Origin: Bacteriovorax stolpii
Lineage (GTDB): Bacteria > Bdellovibrionota > Bacteriovoracia > Bacteriovoracales > Bacteriovoracaceae
Direction: 5' to 3'
Length of the DNA: 7,374 nt
NCBI GenBank assembly: GCA_945862475.1
Contig: CAMAYW010000114.1
Coordinates: forward strand, 1 to 7,374
The translations under genes were made by a program, and so were the position numbers. Below, in pieces: positions 1-5,545 of the stretch (position 1 is the first letter of the stretch; the number at the start of each line of letters is the position of its first letter). The notes below the pieces were generated by a model that ran no database searches, had not been told where the DNA came from, and saw only the letters and a list, made by a program, of their open reading frames with translations.

Positions 1-23
1 CCTATGACTGTTGAAATATCCAT
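1..23 (-). CDS. motA: 5' end of a MotA-like flagellar stator gene (partial)
   Basis: Only the first seven full codons and two bases of the eighth are inside the window. They read Met-Asp-Ile-Ser-Thr-Val-Ile and then GG, which must be Gly. This matches the usual opening of MotA/PomA proteins (MD-[IL]-[AS]-T-[VIL]-IG), where the first transmembrane helix begins. MotA is the inner-membrane stator subunit that, with MotB, couples ion flow to flagellar rotation. The ATG at 23-21 follows a GAGG Shine-Dalgarno site at 34-31 with a 7-base gap. A FliA-like promoter about 36 bases upstream supports a motility gene independently, since motA is a classic sigma-28 target. Eight residues are too few for certainty; any membrane protein with a similar start would look the same. 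Confidence 0.5.
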
Positions 24-58
24 AATGCATCCTCGAACAAATAGTCTGTATGGATAAA

Positions 59-85
59 GTATCGGAATTTAAACGATGAACTTAA
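59..85 (-). promoter_or_regulatory. FliA (sigma-28)-like promoter of the motA-like gene
   Basis: Read on the minus strand, TTAAGTTC (85-78), an 11-base spacer and TCCGATAC (66-59) align with the enterobacterial sigma-28 consensus TAAAGTTT-N11-GCCGATAA. Each half matches 6 of 8 positions and the spacing is exact. Transcription would start near base 52 and give a leader of roughly 29 bases containing the GAGG ribosome binding site. The position, the spacing and the identity of the downstream gene agree with each other. A similar-scoring match inside dnaB shows that chance hits do occur. Confidence 0.5.
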
Positions 86-149
86 GTTATTGATTTAATG
101 TATTAATTTTGTCGGAAAACGTTATGAAATATATTTCAAGAGGAATAAA

Positions 150-177
150 AAAAAGCCCCGTCAGGACGGGGCTTTTT
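150..177 (-). terminator. Strong intrinsic terminator after the small HTH-like gene
   Basis: A perfect 12-bp stem (150-161 with 166-177, core GCCCCGT/ACGGGGC) closes a 4-base loop. On the minus strand it is followed by a run of eight T residues counted from the stem base, and it begins on the base after the stop codon of the 70-residue gene. The other strand ends in five T residues, so it could also work weakly in reverse. It separates this transcript from the motA-like gene. Confidence 0.93.
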
Positions 178-390
178 CTATTTTTGATCATTGATGAGCA
201 TTGTGGAATCAATGTACGAAAGCATAGCAGTTCTTAGAGATTCGAGAGATATTTGATCACTCGCCTCACCTCTAAAAATTTCATCTTTGATAACTTCAAC
301 AGGGAAACCAGTCATCTTAGCAAGCACTTCCAAGCTTACTTTCCCGTTTTTTTCATCAGAACCATTCGTGGTCTGAATATTATCTGCCAT
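178..390 (-). CDS. 70-residue HTH-like protein of unknown function
   Basis: I do not recognise this protein. After a polar N-terminal tail (residues 1-16), residues 17-39 (from KVSLEVLAKMTGFP to about EIF) have the pattern of a helix-turn-helix: a helix with LAKMTG, a turn, then VEVIKDEIF as the second helix. Residues 47-64 (ISLESLRTAMLSYIDSTM) look like a further amphipathic helix. There are few basic residues on the presumed recognition helix, so DNA binding is not assured; a small protein-interaction domain is as likely. The start is chosen at 390 because AAGGAG lies 6 bases upstream. The frame can be opened to 459, but that adds 23 residues with no ribosome binding site and overlaps the candidate promoter. 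It lies 161 bases after pabB and ends at a strong terminator, so it is probably a single-gene transcript, or the last gene of the operon. Confidence 0.75.
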   Translation of the reverse strand: MADNIQTTNGSDEKNGKVSLEVLAKMTGFPVEVIKDEIFRGEASDQISLESLRTAMLSYIDSTMLINDQK

Positions 391-396
391 TCTCAA

Positions 397-402
397 CTCC
401 TT
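397..402 (-). promoter_or_regulatory. Ribosome binding site fixing the start of the 70-residue gene
   Basis: The minus strand reads AAGGAG followed by a 6-base gap and ATG at 390-388. This is a near-ideal Shine-Dalgarno site and decides for the shorter reading frame over the one opening at 459. Confidence 0.8.
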
Positions 403-447
403 GAACAGTTGGTCACCAATATCCATTTGGTAACACATGCAACAGAG

Positions 448-475
448 CGTATCTTTCAAAGAAAAACTAAGTCAA
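448..475 (-). promoter_or_regulatory. Candidate sigma-70 promoter for the 70-residue gene
   Basis: TTGACT (475-470) matches the -35 box at five of six positions. GATACG (453-448) is a weak -10 box (three of six) at a 16-base spacing. The predicted start near 441 gives a leader of about 50 bases that contains the AAGGAG site. The rest of the 391-551 gap shows only a weak CTTAA/TTAAG inverted repeat near 515-534, and no terminator after pabB, so read-through from the dnaB-pabB transcript is also possible. Confidence 0.35.
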
Positions 476-551
476 TGTGACACTTGGTAAATGTAAGATG
501 ATGTTAGGAGATTCTTAAAGGAACGCAGTTAAGCCGATGAAATCACTACAC

Positions 552-1721
552 TTATACCGGGGGATAACCTGGAACATGGAGAGATGTTAGAAAACTAGAT
601 ACCTTAGACTCCATTTCTTGAAATTCTTGAACTGGTTTAGAAAGCAAGGTCACCCCCCCACCGGCCCCATATCTCCAAAGTTTATCATTTAAATTAATCG
701 AGGCTGTTCGAATATTTATACTTGCGACTTTTTTATCCCCATAACAGAGAAGAGTCGATCCGCAATAAATACCTCGCTGAAATCGCTCCACCTGTTGAAT
801 AATTTGCATGACTCTTTTCTTCGGTGCACCGGTAACACTTCCTCCTGGAAAAAGACATTCTAAGGTTTTTAACAACGAGAGTGGATTTTCAAGGTGAACT
901 GACAGAAGAGAGCATTGATGCAAAAGTCCTGGGACAAGAATGGGTGCCCGAGCTTTTATAATTTTCGCTCTCGGATACTCCAATCGATTAAGATCATTCT
1001 TTAAAAGATCTGTAATCATATTGAGTTCTCCCTCTTCTTTGAGGTTTTTACCAAGCTTCTTCCACTCCTCTTTCCAATCAATACCGACTTTCACTGTGCC
1101 CTTTATAGGCATGGTATACATTTTATTATCTTGATACTGAAATAGGCACTCTGGTGAATTACTTAAAATCATTTCCTCACCTAAATAAGTACAGTGAGCA
1201 AACGCACTTAAATGATTTCTTGAAAAAAAGAAATCAGCTAAATCTCTAGGATCAATCAAGTCTTCAGTCTCAAAATCAAAAGGGAAAGTGAGATTTACTT
1301 GATAACAATTTCCTTCTAAGAGCTCCTCTTGAATGTGATGGAAAGAATTTTTGTACTCAGTCCAAGTAGGTCGCTCAATAGACTTTAATTTGAGGGAAGA
1401 TATTTTACTCTTAGGTGACTTGATTATCTTTTTTGATTCAAAATTTATTTCTACAGCTAATGGAGTGTTATCATCCACTGTATGGCCAAGACCTTGAAGG
1501 ATGAGACCTAATTCATAATAAAAATGGAAAACAGTAGGCTTTTCAACCTTACTTTGAATTTGTAGTGTTTCCAATCTTTTCAAAAATAAATCGAGAGAAT
1601 AAGTTTCTGGAAAACCTGTCAGAAGATTAAATCTTGTCGTGCGATAATAAACAAAAGCACTCTTAGGTTTTCTAAGCTCAAGGATCGATGAATCATTCCA
1701 CTTAAAGCGTGAAAAAATCAT
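552..1721 (-). CDS. pabB: Aminodeoxychorismate synthase component I (PabB)
   Basis: This 389-residue protein belongs to the chorismate-binding family (PabB/TrpE/MenF). PabB converts chorismate with ammonia supplied by PabA to 4-amino-4-deoxychorismate, on the way to p-aminobenzoate and folate in the cytoplasm. Family motifs appear in order: EGNCYQVNLT (136-145), SPECLF (189-194), PIKGT (205-209), MITDLLKNDLNRL (235-247), GGSVTGAPK (293-301), YCGS (319-322), INIRT (335-339) and GAGGGV (352-357). The Lys in PIKGT is typical of PabB; anthranilate synthases have PIAGT. The protein is shorter than E. coli PabB (453 residues), mostly through a reduced N-terminal region, while the catalytic C-terminal domain is complete. 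No PabA or PabC partner is in the window. The ATG follows the dnaB TAG with no gap and has only a weak upstream AAGG, which suggests translational coupling. Confidence 0.9.
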   Translation of the reverse strand: MIFSRFKWNDSSILELRKPKSAFVYYRTTRFNLLTGFPETYSLDLFLKRLETLQIQSKVEKPTVFHFYYELGLILQGLGHTVDDNTPLAVEINFESKKIIKSPKSKISSLKLKSIERPTWTEYKNSFHHIQEELLEGNCYQVNLTFPFDFETEDLIDPRDLADFFFSRNHLSAFAHCTYLGEEMILSNSPECLFQYQDNKMYTMPIKGTVKVGIDWKEEWKKLGKNLKEEGELNMITDLLKNDLNRLEYPRAKIIKARAPILVPGLLHQCSLLSVHLENPLSLLKTLECLFPGGSVTGAPKKRVMQIIQQVERFQRGIYCGSTLLCYGDKKVASINIRTASINLNDKLWRYGAGGGVTLLSKPVQEFQEMESKVSSFLTSLHVPGYPPV

Positions 1722-3068
1722 CTAGCTTTCGGCCTTACCTTGGGAGGCAATATCAGCAAACTTAGTCTGAGATCCAATCCAAGAAAGCTCTACTGTTCCA
1801 GGCTCACCGTTACGGTTCTTGGCGATGATAACCTCAGCGATACCCTTTTTCGCCGTCTGCGGATCATAATAATCCTCTCGGTGAATAAGACATACAATGT
1901 TCGCATCTTGTTCAAGGGATCCTGACTCTCTTAGATCTTGAAGTTGTGGACGCCTATCAGTTCTTGAAGCAGCCGTTCTGTTCAACTGAGAAAGTGCAAC
2001 GACAGGAATTTCAAGTTCATTGGCGAGCATTTTAAAGCCACGGGAAAGCTCAGCGATTTCTTGTTCACGATTTTGCTTTTTAATATGCATAGGCATGATC
2101 TGTAAATAATCTACAATAATCATCGCAAGACCCTGTTCCGCTTTTAGTTTTCGGCAGTAGGATCTAATATCCATAAGATTCGTAGAGCCAGAATCATTAA
2201 TATATAATTTTAAATTTGATAATTTCTGAATGGCATTTGAAATAGATCTCAGATCAATTTCGTTAAATTCTTTTGTTTTTAACTTTCTAGAATCAATGCA
2301 TGCCTCTGAAGCTAAAAGACGCATCGATAGTTCTGCGTACATCATCTCGTAAGAAAAGACGGCCACTGCCATATTGGTTTGTTTCGCTGCTGCCACTGCC
2401 CAGTTAAGAGCGAGAGCCGTTTTCCCCATACCAGGTCTTGCAGCAATAAGAACCAATTGCCCTGGTTGAAGTCCAAGAAGCTGCCTATCAATGGACTGAA
2501 AGCCAGTAGAAACTCCCATGATCTCGCCTTTCGCGCGAGCAGGTTTTTCAAGCTCCTTTAAGTTTTCATAAAGTGCCTGCTTAAGAGGAATCATTTTATT
2601 ATTTTTCGTCTGGGCAGTTAGTTTAAAAAAACTCGCCTCTACTTCTTGCAAAAAGTCAGCAACGTCCCCAGTGAAACCAGTTCCCGTTTGAGCAACTCTC
2701 GTCGCCGTTCTCACAACTTCTCGAAGCATGCTTTTTTCTTTAATAAGGCGAGCGTAGTATTCGACGTTAGCAGCTGAACCAACCTCATCACAAATAGTGA
2801 CAAGAGCATTCTGACCACCAACTCTTTCAAGCTTACCGTGATCGTTAAGCTTACTAGAGACCGTTACGATATCAAATGGCATCCCTTCCATATAGAGATC
2901 TTTTATCGACTGAAAAATCACTCCATATTGGGGATGATAAAAATCCGTTGCCTCTAGATTAATATCGGAAATTTCATCGAAACTTGAGTTATCAATGAGC
3001 AAACACCCAAGTAATGCTTTTTCGGCCCCAAGGTCATGAGGTAATTCATTACGATTCTCTTGTGCCAT
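1722..3068 (-). CDS. dnaB: Replicative DNA helicase DnaB
   Basis: The product is the hexameric 5'-3' helicase that unwinds DNA at the replication fork and recruits primase. The 448-residue protein has the N-terminal DnaB domain (about 10-110), a linker, and the RecA-like C-terminal domain. Visible motifs are Walker A ARPGMGKT (210-217, Lys216), Walker B IIVDYLQ (317-323), the ALSQLNR segment (358-364), the DLRESGSLEQDAN motif (378-390) and KNRNGEPGT (417-425), which carries the arginine finger. There is no intein and the length is close to E. coli DnaB (471). The ATG at 3068 is chosen because GGAG lies 9 bases upstream; an in-frame TTG at 3083 overlaps that site and is unlikely to be used. 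A terminator hairpin separates it from rplI, and no convincing promoter is visible in 3069-3170 (best fragments: TTGACT near 3152 and TCGACA near 3130, both without a well-spaced -10). pabB follows directly. Confidence 0.97.
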   Translation of the reverse strand: MAQENRNELPHDLGAEKALLGCLLIDNSSFDEISDINLEATDFYHPQYGVIFQSIKDLYMEGMPFDIVTVSSKLNDHGKLERVGGQNALVTICDEVGSAANVEYYARLIKEKSMLREVVRTATRVAQTGTGFTGDVADFLQEVEASFFKLTAQTKNNKMIPLKQALYENLKELEKPARAKGEIMGVSTGFQSIDRQLLGLQPGQLVLIAARPGMGKTALALNWAVAAAKQTNMAVAVFSYEMMYAELSMRLLASEACIDSRKLKTKEFNEIDLRSISNAIQKLSNLKLYINDSGSTNLMDIRSYCRKLKAEQGLAMIIVDYLQIMPMHIKKQNREQEIAELSRGFKMLANELEIPVVALSQLNRTAASRTDRRPQLQDLRESGSLEQDANIVCLIHREDYYDPQTAKKGIAEVIIAKNRNGEPGTVELSWIGSQTKFADIASQGKAES

Positions 3069-3074
3069 AAGAAG

Positions 3075-3081
3075 CTTCTCC
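3075..3081 (-). promoter_or_regulatory. Ribosome binding site fixing the dnaB start
   Basis: GGAGAAG on the minus strand places GGAG 9 bases before the ATG at 3068-3066. The alternative TTG start at 3083-3081 shares its last base with this site, so it would have no ribosome binding site of its own. Confidence 0.75.
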
Positions 3082-3170
3082 AAAATCTAAATATCGATAT
3101 GAGAAGACTTTACACCATGTGCGTATTGTCGAGGTAGGAATAAATTTGGGAGTCAAAAGAAGTTAGGACG

Positions 3171-3208
3171 GAAAAGACAGAGGAAGGGTGTTAATTCCCT
3201 TCCTCTGT
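3171..3208 (-). terminator. Hairpin terminator between rplI and dnaB
   Basis: A perfect 12-bp stem, ACAGAGGAAGGG with CCCTTCCTCTGT (3208-3197 with 3188-3177), encloses an 8-base loop and is followed on the minus strand by CTTTTC. It starts 9 bases after the rplI stop codon. The T-run is short (four), so termination may be partial, letting some ribosomal-operon transcription reach dnaB. Confidence 0.75.
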
Positions 3209-3217
3209 AAATAAGAA

Positions 3218-3790
3218 TTACTCTTCGTTTGCAGCTTCTGCAGCAGCAGCGGCTTCAGCAGCTTTTGCAGCTTCAGCTTTAGCTTTTTTCTCAGCATTTC
3301 TTTTCTGAGCTTCAGCTTGTTGCTTTTTAAGTTCTTCTGCCATAGCAGCATCAATTGCAACTTTAAGTTTAAAGTTTGCAACGACATCATTAAAAAGCTT
3401 CGCTTTTACATCGTAAGTTCCAAGGGACTTAATTGATCCATCGAACTGAAGGAGACGACGCTCTAGAGAAACCCCTAGTTTTTCTACTTCTTTCACGATT
3501 TCTTGAGATGTAACTGCACCAAAAAGACGACCGTTTGCACCGACTTTTTTGATCAATTCAACAGTAACACCTTCTAGTTTTTTCTTAACAGCAAGTGCTG
3601 CATCTTTTTCAGCAGAAATTTTCTTTGCTAGAGCTTTTTGCTTATCTTTAAGAACGTTTGAGTTCTTTTCGTCAGCAAGAATAGCGAATTTTTTTGGGAA
3701 TAAGAAGTTACGAGCAAATCCGGCAGAAACGTTAACGATTTCTCCGATTGTTCCTAAAGCCTTAACTTTTTCAGTAAGGATGACTTTCAT
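3218..3790 (-). CDS. rplI: 50S ribosomal protein L9 with C-terminal extension
   Basis: L9 binds 23S rRNA at the base of the L1 stalk and helps keep the reading frame. The N-terminal L9 domain is clear, with MKVILTEKVKALG and the signature GEIVNVSAGFARNFLFPKK (16-34). A long connecting helix (about 42-74) and the C-terminal domain (about 75-147, with NGRLFGAVTSQEI) follow. Typical L9 is about 148 residues; this one has 190. The extra residues 148-190 are rich in Ala, Lys and Glu, ending in an Ala run and NEE, and should form a charged helix. The start is supported by AGGAG 6 bases upstream. The gene lies 14 bases after the DUF2232 gene and is followed by a hairpin terminator, so it appears to be the main end of the ribosomal transcript. 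Confidence 0.96.
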   Translation of the reverse strand: MKVILTEKVKALGTIGEIVNVSAGFARNFLFPKKFAILADEKNSNVLKDKQKALAKKISAEKDAALAVKKKLEGVTVELIKKVGANGRLFGAVTSQEIVKEVEKLGVSLERRLLQFDGSIKSLGTYDVKAKLFNDVVANFKLKVAIDAAMAEELKKQQAEAQKRNAEKKAKAEAAKAAEAAAAAEAANEE

Positions 3791-3804
3791 ATGGTTCTCC
3801 TAAA

Positions 3805-4785
3805 TTAATCTTCAATATTACGTTTTACAAAATACTTTCTAAAATCAAACCAATTATCAAATAAACCAGCGACTGCAATGAGATAGCTTGCCATGAAGAG
3901 AGTGATCATCACGAGCAGAGATCTGAAAAAGCCTGTGACCCCAAGAAAATTGAGCATGTCACTAAACACACCAAACCCCTGAAAGAAATAAAAAATCCCA
4001 AGGCATTTGATAATCGTAAAACCCAAAATCTCAAATGGAAAAGGTCCTAATTTCTCACCAAAAAGAGCTAAACTAAGCCCCAGTGCCAAAACCAATACAA
4101 ATCCAAAAGGTACCTTGAAATTTAACAAACATTTTTCATCAAACGGATAATCTGTTCCAGAAAACAAAAGTCTTCGACTCTTGAGAACGAGAAACATATT
4201 GAACCAAAGCATAATAAAAACACCCATAAATAAATAACTAGGAAATGATTCAATCATTTCTTTCGCCAGTAGATCTGGGCGATCTAAAAGTTGAAGAACC
4301 TGAATAGCATCTTTGTCGCCACTCATTTCCACTGCTTTTTTCTGCTCGGCAATTTTATCCGCGCTTTTCTCAATCTGTTCTAGGATAAATTGTTGAGGCG
4401 TCGTTTTCATGGAATTCATCATAAGGATGAAACTAGTGGCAATCGTGACAAAAAATCCGATACCAAAAATAACTAATCCTTTAACGGGGAGGATGCCTCG
4501 TAAAACAATCTCGGCAATTCCAATTCCAAAAACTAAAACACAAAAATAAAATCCAAACAGGGTGTAGTCTCCATAAACCGAGCCGGCGAAGACAAAACTT
4601 AAAACAAGTCCTGCCAGACCAACGAGGTACCCCTTCACTCTTCCATACATTGTAATGGCAAGAGCAAGCGGAAAAGGAGCAAACACAGACATAATAAAGC
4701 TTATACACAAAATCACAGAAGAGGCCCCTAATAAAAGGAGTCTTCCTATTGTGAGTTGTGGTGGCTGCATTACTTCAGTGTTCAT
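3805..4785 (-). CDS. DUF2232 (YybS-like) polytopic membrane protein
   Basis: This 326-residue protein is very hydrophobic, with about eight likely membrane helices (roughly 13-46 as one or two, 50-70, 75-97, 103-124, 181-201, 226-243, 253-274 and 285-308). A hydrophilic loop with charged residues lies at 125-178 (QFILEQIEKSADKIAEQKK region), and the tail (311-326) is basic and probably cytoplasmic. Topology and position between the S6/S18 and L9 genes match the DUF2232/YybS family, often found beside rpsF-rpsR-rplI; its molecular function is not established to my knowledge. It starts 21 bases after the S6-S18 stop. The best ribosome binding site, GGAG, is 12 bases from the ATG, longer than usual. 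The family call rests on context and overall character, not on a diagnostic motif. Confidence 0.75.
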   Translation of the reverse strand: MNTEVMQPPQLTIGRLLLLGASSVILCISFIMSVFAPFPLALAITMYGRVKGYLVGLAGLVLSFVFAGSVYGDYTLFGFYFCVLVFGIGIAEIVLRGILPVKGLVIFGIGFFVTIATSFILMMNSMKTTPQQFILEQIEKSADKIAEQKKAVEMSGDKDAIQVLQLLDRPDLLAKEMIESFPSYLFMGVFIMLWFNMFLVLKSRRLLFSGTDYPFDEKCLLNFKVPFGFVLVLALGLSLALFGEKLGPFPFEILGFTIIKCLGIFYFFQGFGVFSDMLNFLGVTGFFRSLLVMITLFMASYLIAVAGLFDNWFDFRKYFVKRNIED

Positions 4786-4806
4786 ACCAGTTTAATACTC
4801 CAACAA

Positions 4807-5418
4807 TTAACGAGCAGTTTCGTTAGATTGGTAGCTGATAAGAAGCATGTTACGACCACGCTTAATAGCTTCGTTTGCACGACGCTGGAAAGTCGGAGTC
4901 AAACCAGTGATACGAGATGGAGAAATTTTTCCGAACTCGTTTACTAGCCATGAATAAGATTTTGGATCTTTCCAATCTGGTGAAGTTTTCTTAGCAGAAA
5001 ACCAACAAGACTTGCGCTTAGAGTGCATTTTCTTGTCTTTGTCTTCACCACCAGCAAACTCATCATCAATTTGAGCAGCTTGAGTGTGATTTGGGTTCTT
5101 GTATTCCTTAACGATTTCAGCTTGGTGCTTATCTTCACCTAGCTTAATAATTAAATGACGAACAAGATTTTCGTTAATACGGAACTTACGCTCGATTTCT
5201 GCGTTAAGGTCACCAGCACCTTTGTACATGAAATAGTGGTAAGCACCTTTTTTAAGGCCAGACTCTGTAGGTTGAGCGAATGTCTTCACTCCCCAAGAAT
5301 CAGTAACAAGAACTTCAGCGCCGAAAGCTTTAAAAGTTTCAGCAAGGGAGTTCTTGATGGAAGACACAACTTCTTCAGATGCGTCTGGGCGAACGACGAA
5401 AGCCGTTTCGTAGATCAT
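4807..5418 (-). CDS. Fused 30S ribosomal proteins S6 and S18
   Basis: One uninterrupted frame of 203 residues encodes both proteins. Residues 1-100 are S6 (MIYETAFVVRPDASEE, the GVKTFAQP strand, KKGAYHYFMY, and IERKFRINENLVRHLIIKL). Residues 101-130 form a polar linker that turns acidic (IDDEFAGGEDKDKK). Residues 131-203 are S18, with KRKSCWF, GKISPSRITGL, FQRRANEAIKRGRNMLLISY. S6 and S18 form a heterodimer on the 30S platform and are normally separate neighbouring genes. A perfect AGGAGG lies 4 bases before the ATG. An internal Met at residue 131 (ATG at 5028-5026) falls exactly where a free S18 would begin, but only a distant GGTGG precedes it, so separate S18 initiation looks weak though not excluded. 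S18 is complete, so this is not a degraded gene. A sequencing error that removed a stop codon is possible, but the intact frame on both sides argues against it. Confidence 0.93.
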   Translation of the reverse strand: MIYETAFVVRPDASEEVVSSIKNSLAETFKAFGAEVLVTDSWGVKTFAQPTESGLKKGAYHYFMYKGAGDLNAEIERKFRINENLVRHLIIKLGEDKHQAEIVKEYKNPNHTQAAQIDDEFAGGEDKDKKMHSKRKSCWFSAKKTSPDWKDPKSYSWLVNEFGKISPSRITGLTPTFQRRANEAIKRGRNMLLISYQSNETAR

Positions 5419-5441
5419 ATTTCCTCCTGGATTATAATTAA

Positions 5442-5466
5442 GCCCATGGACACAATTGCCATGAGC
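5442..5466 (-). promoter_or_regulatory. Hairpin in the leader of the S6-S18 gene
   Basis: The minus-strand RNA can fold GCUCAUGG (5466-5459) with CCAUGGGC (5449-5442), eight pairs including one G-U, around a 9-base loop CAAUUGUGU. It ends 13 bases before the AGGAGG ribosome binding site. The -10-like TAAAAT at 5482-5477 would place the transcript start just upstream of it, though no good -35 box is present. In other bacteria S6:S18 binds an rpsF leader hairpin with a CCG-containing bulge; that element is not visible here, so a regulatory role is only suggested by position. The rest of 5419-5545 contains no clear terminator for the upstream gene. Confidence 0.4.
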
Positions 5467-5545
5467 GAGATGAAATATTTTAAAATAAATGTCGCTGGGA
5501 AAATAACACAGCTCACCTAGGGCGGCAATGGGATAAAATCAGGAG

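Noticed and set aside
391..459. A longer form of the 70-residue protein starting at 459 (93 residues).
   Set aside because: No ribosome binding site before 459, the added Cys/Met-rich part is unlike the rest, and it overlaps the candidate promoter; AAGGAG fits the start at 390.
2962..2987. A sigma-28-like match (TCAAGTTT, 10 bases, TCCGATAT) on the minus strand.
   Set aside because: It lies inside the dnaB coding region and the spacing is one base short. It is most likely chance, and shows that the two promoter calls of similar score need caution.
3069..3083. TTG start at 3083 giving a dnaB product five residues longer.
   Set aside because: The TTG overlaps the GGAG ribosome binding site that serves the ATG at 3068.
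3091..3100. Palindrome ATATCGATAT upstream of dnaB as a possible operator.
   Set aside because: Ten bases of AT-rich palindrome are expected by chance, and no second copy or overlapping promoter is visible.
5431..5436. A perfect TATAAT box just before the S6-S18 gene.
   Set aside because: Transcription from it would start inside the AGGAGG ribosome binding site, and there is no -35 box at 16-18 bases.
5155..5520. A 121-codon open frame on the plus strand across the S6-S18 gene and its leader.
   Set aside because: It is mostly antisense to the S6 coding region, has no ribosome binding site or recognisable protein features.
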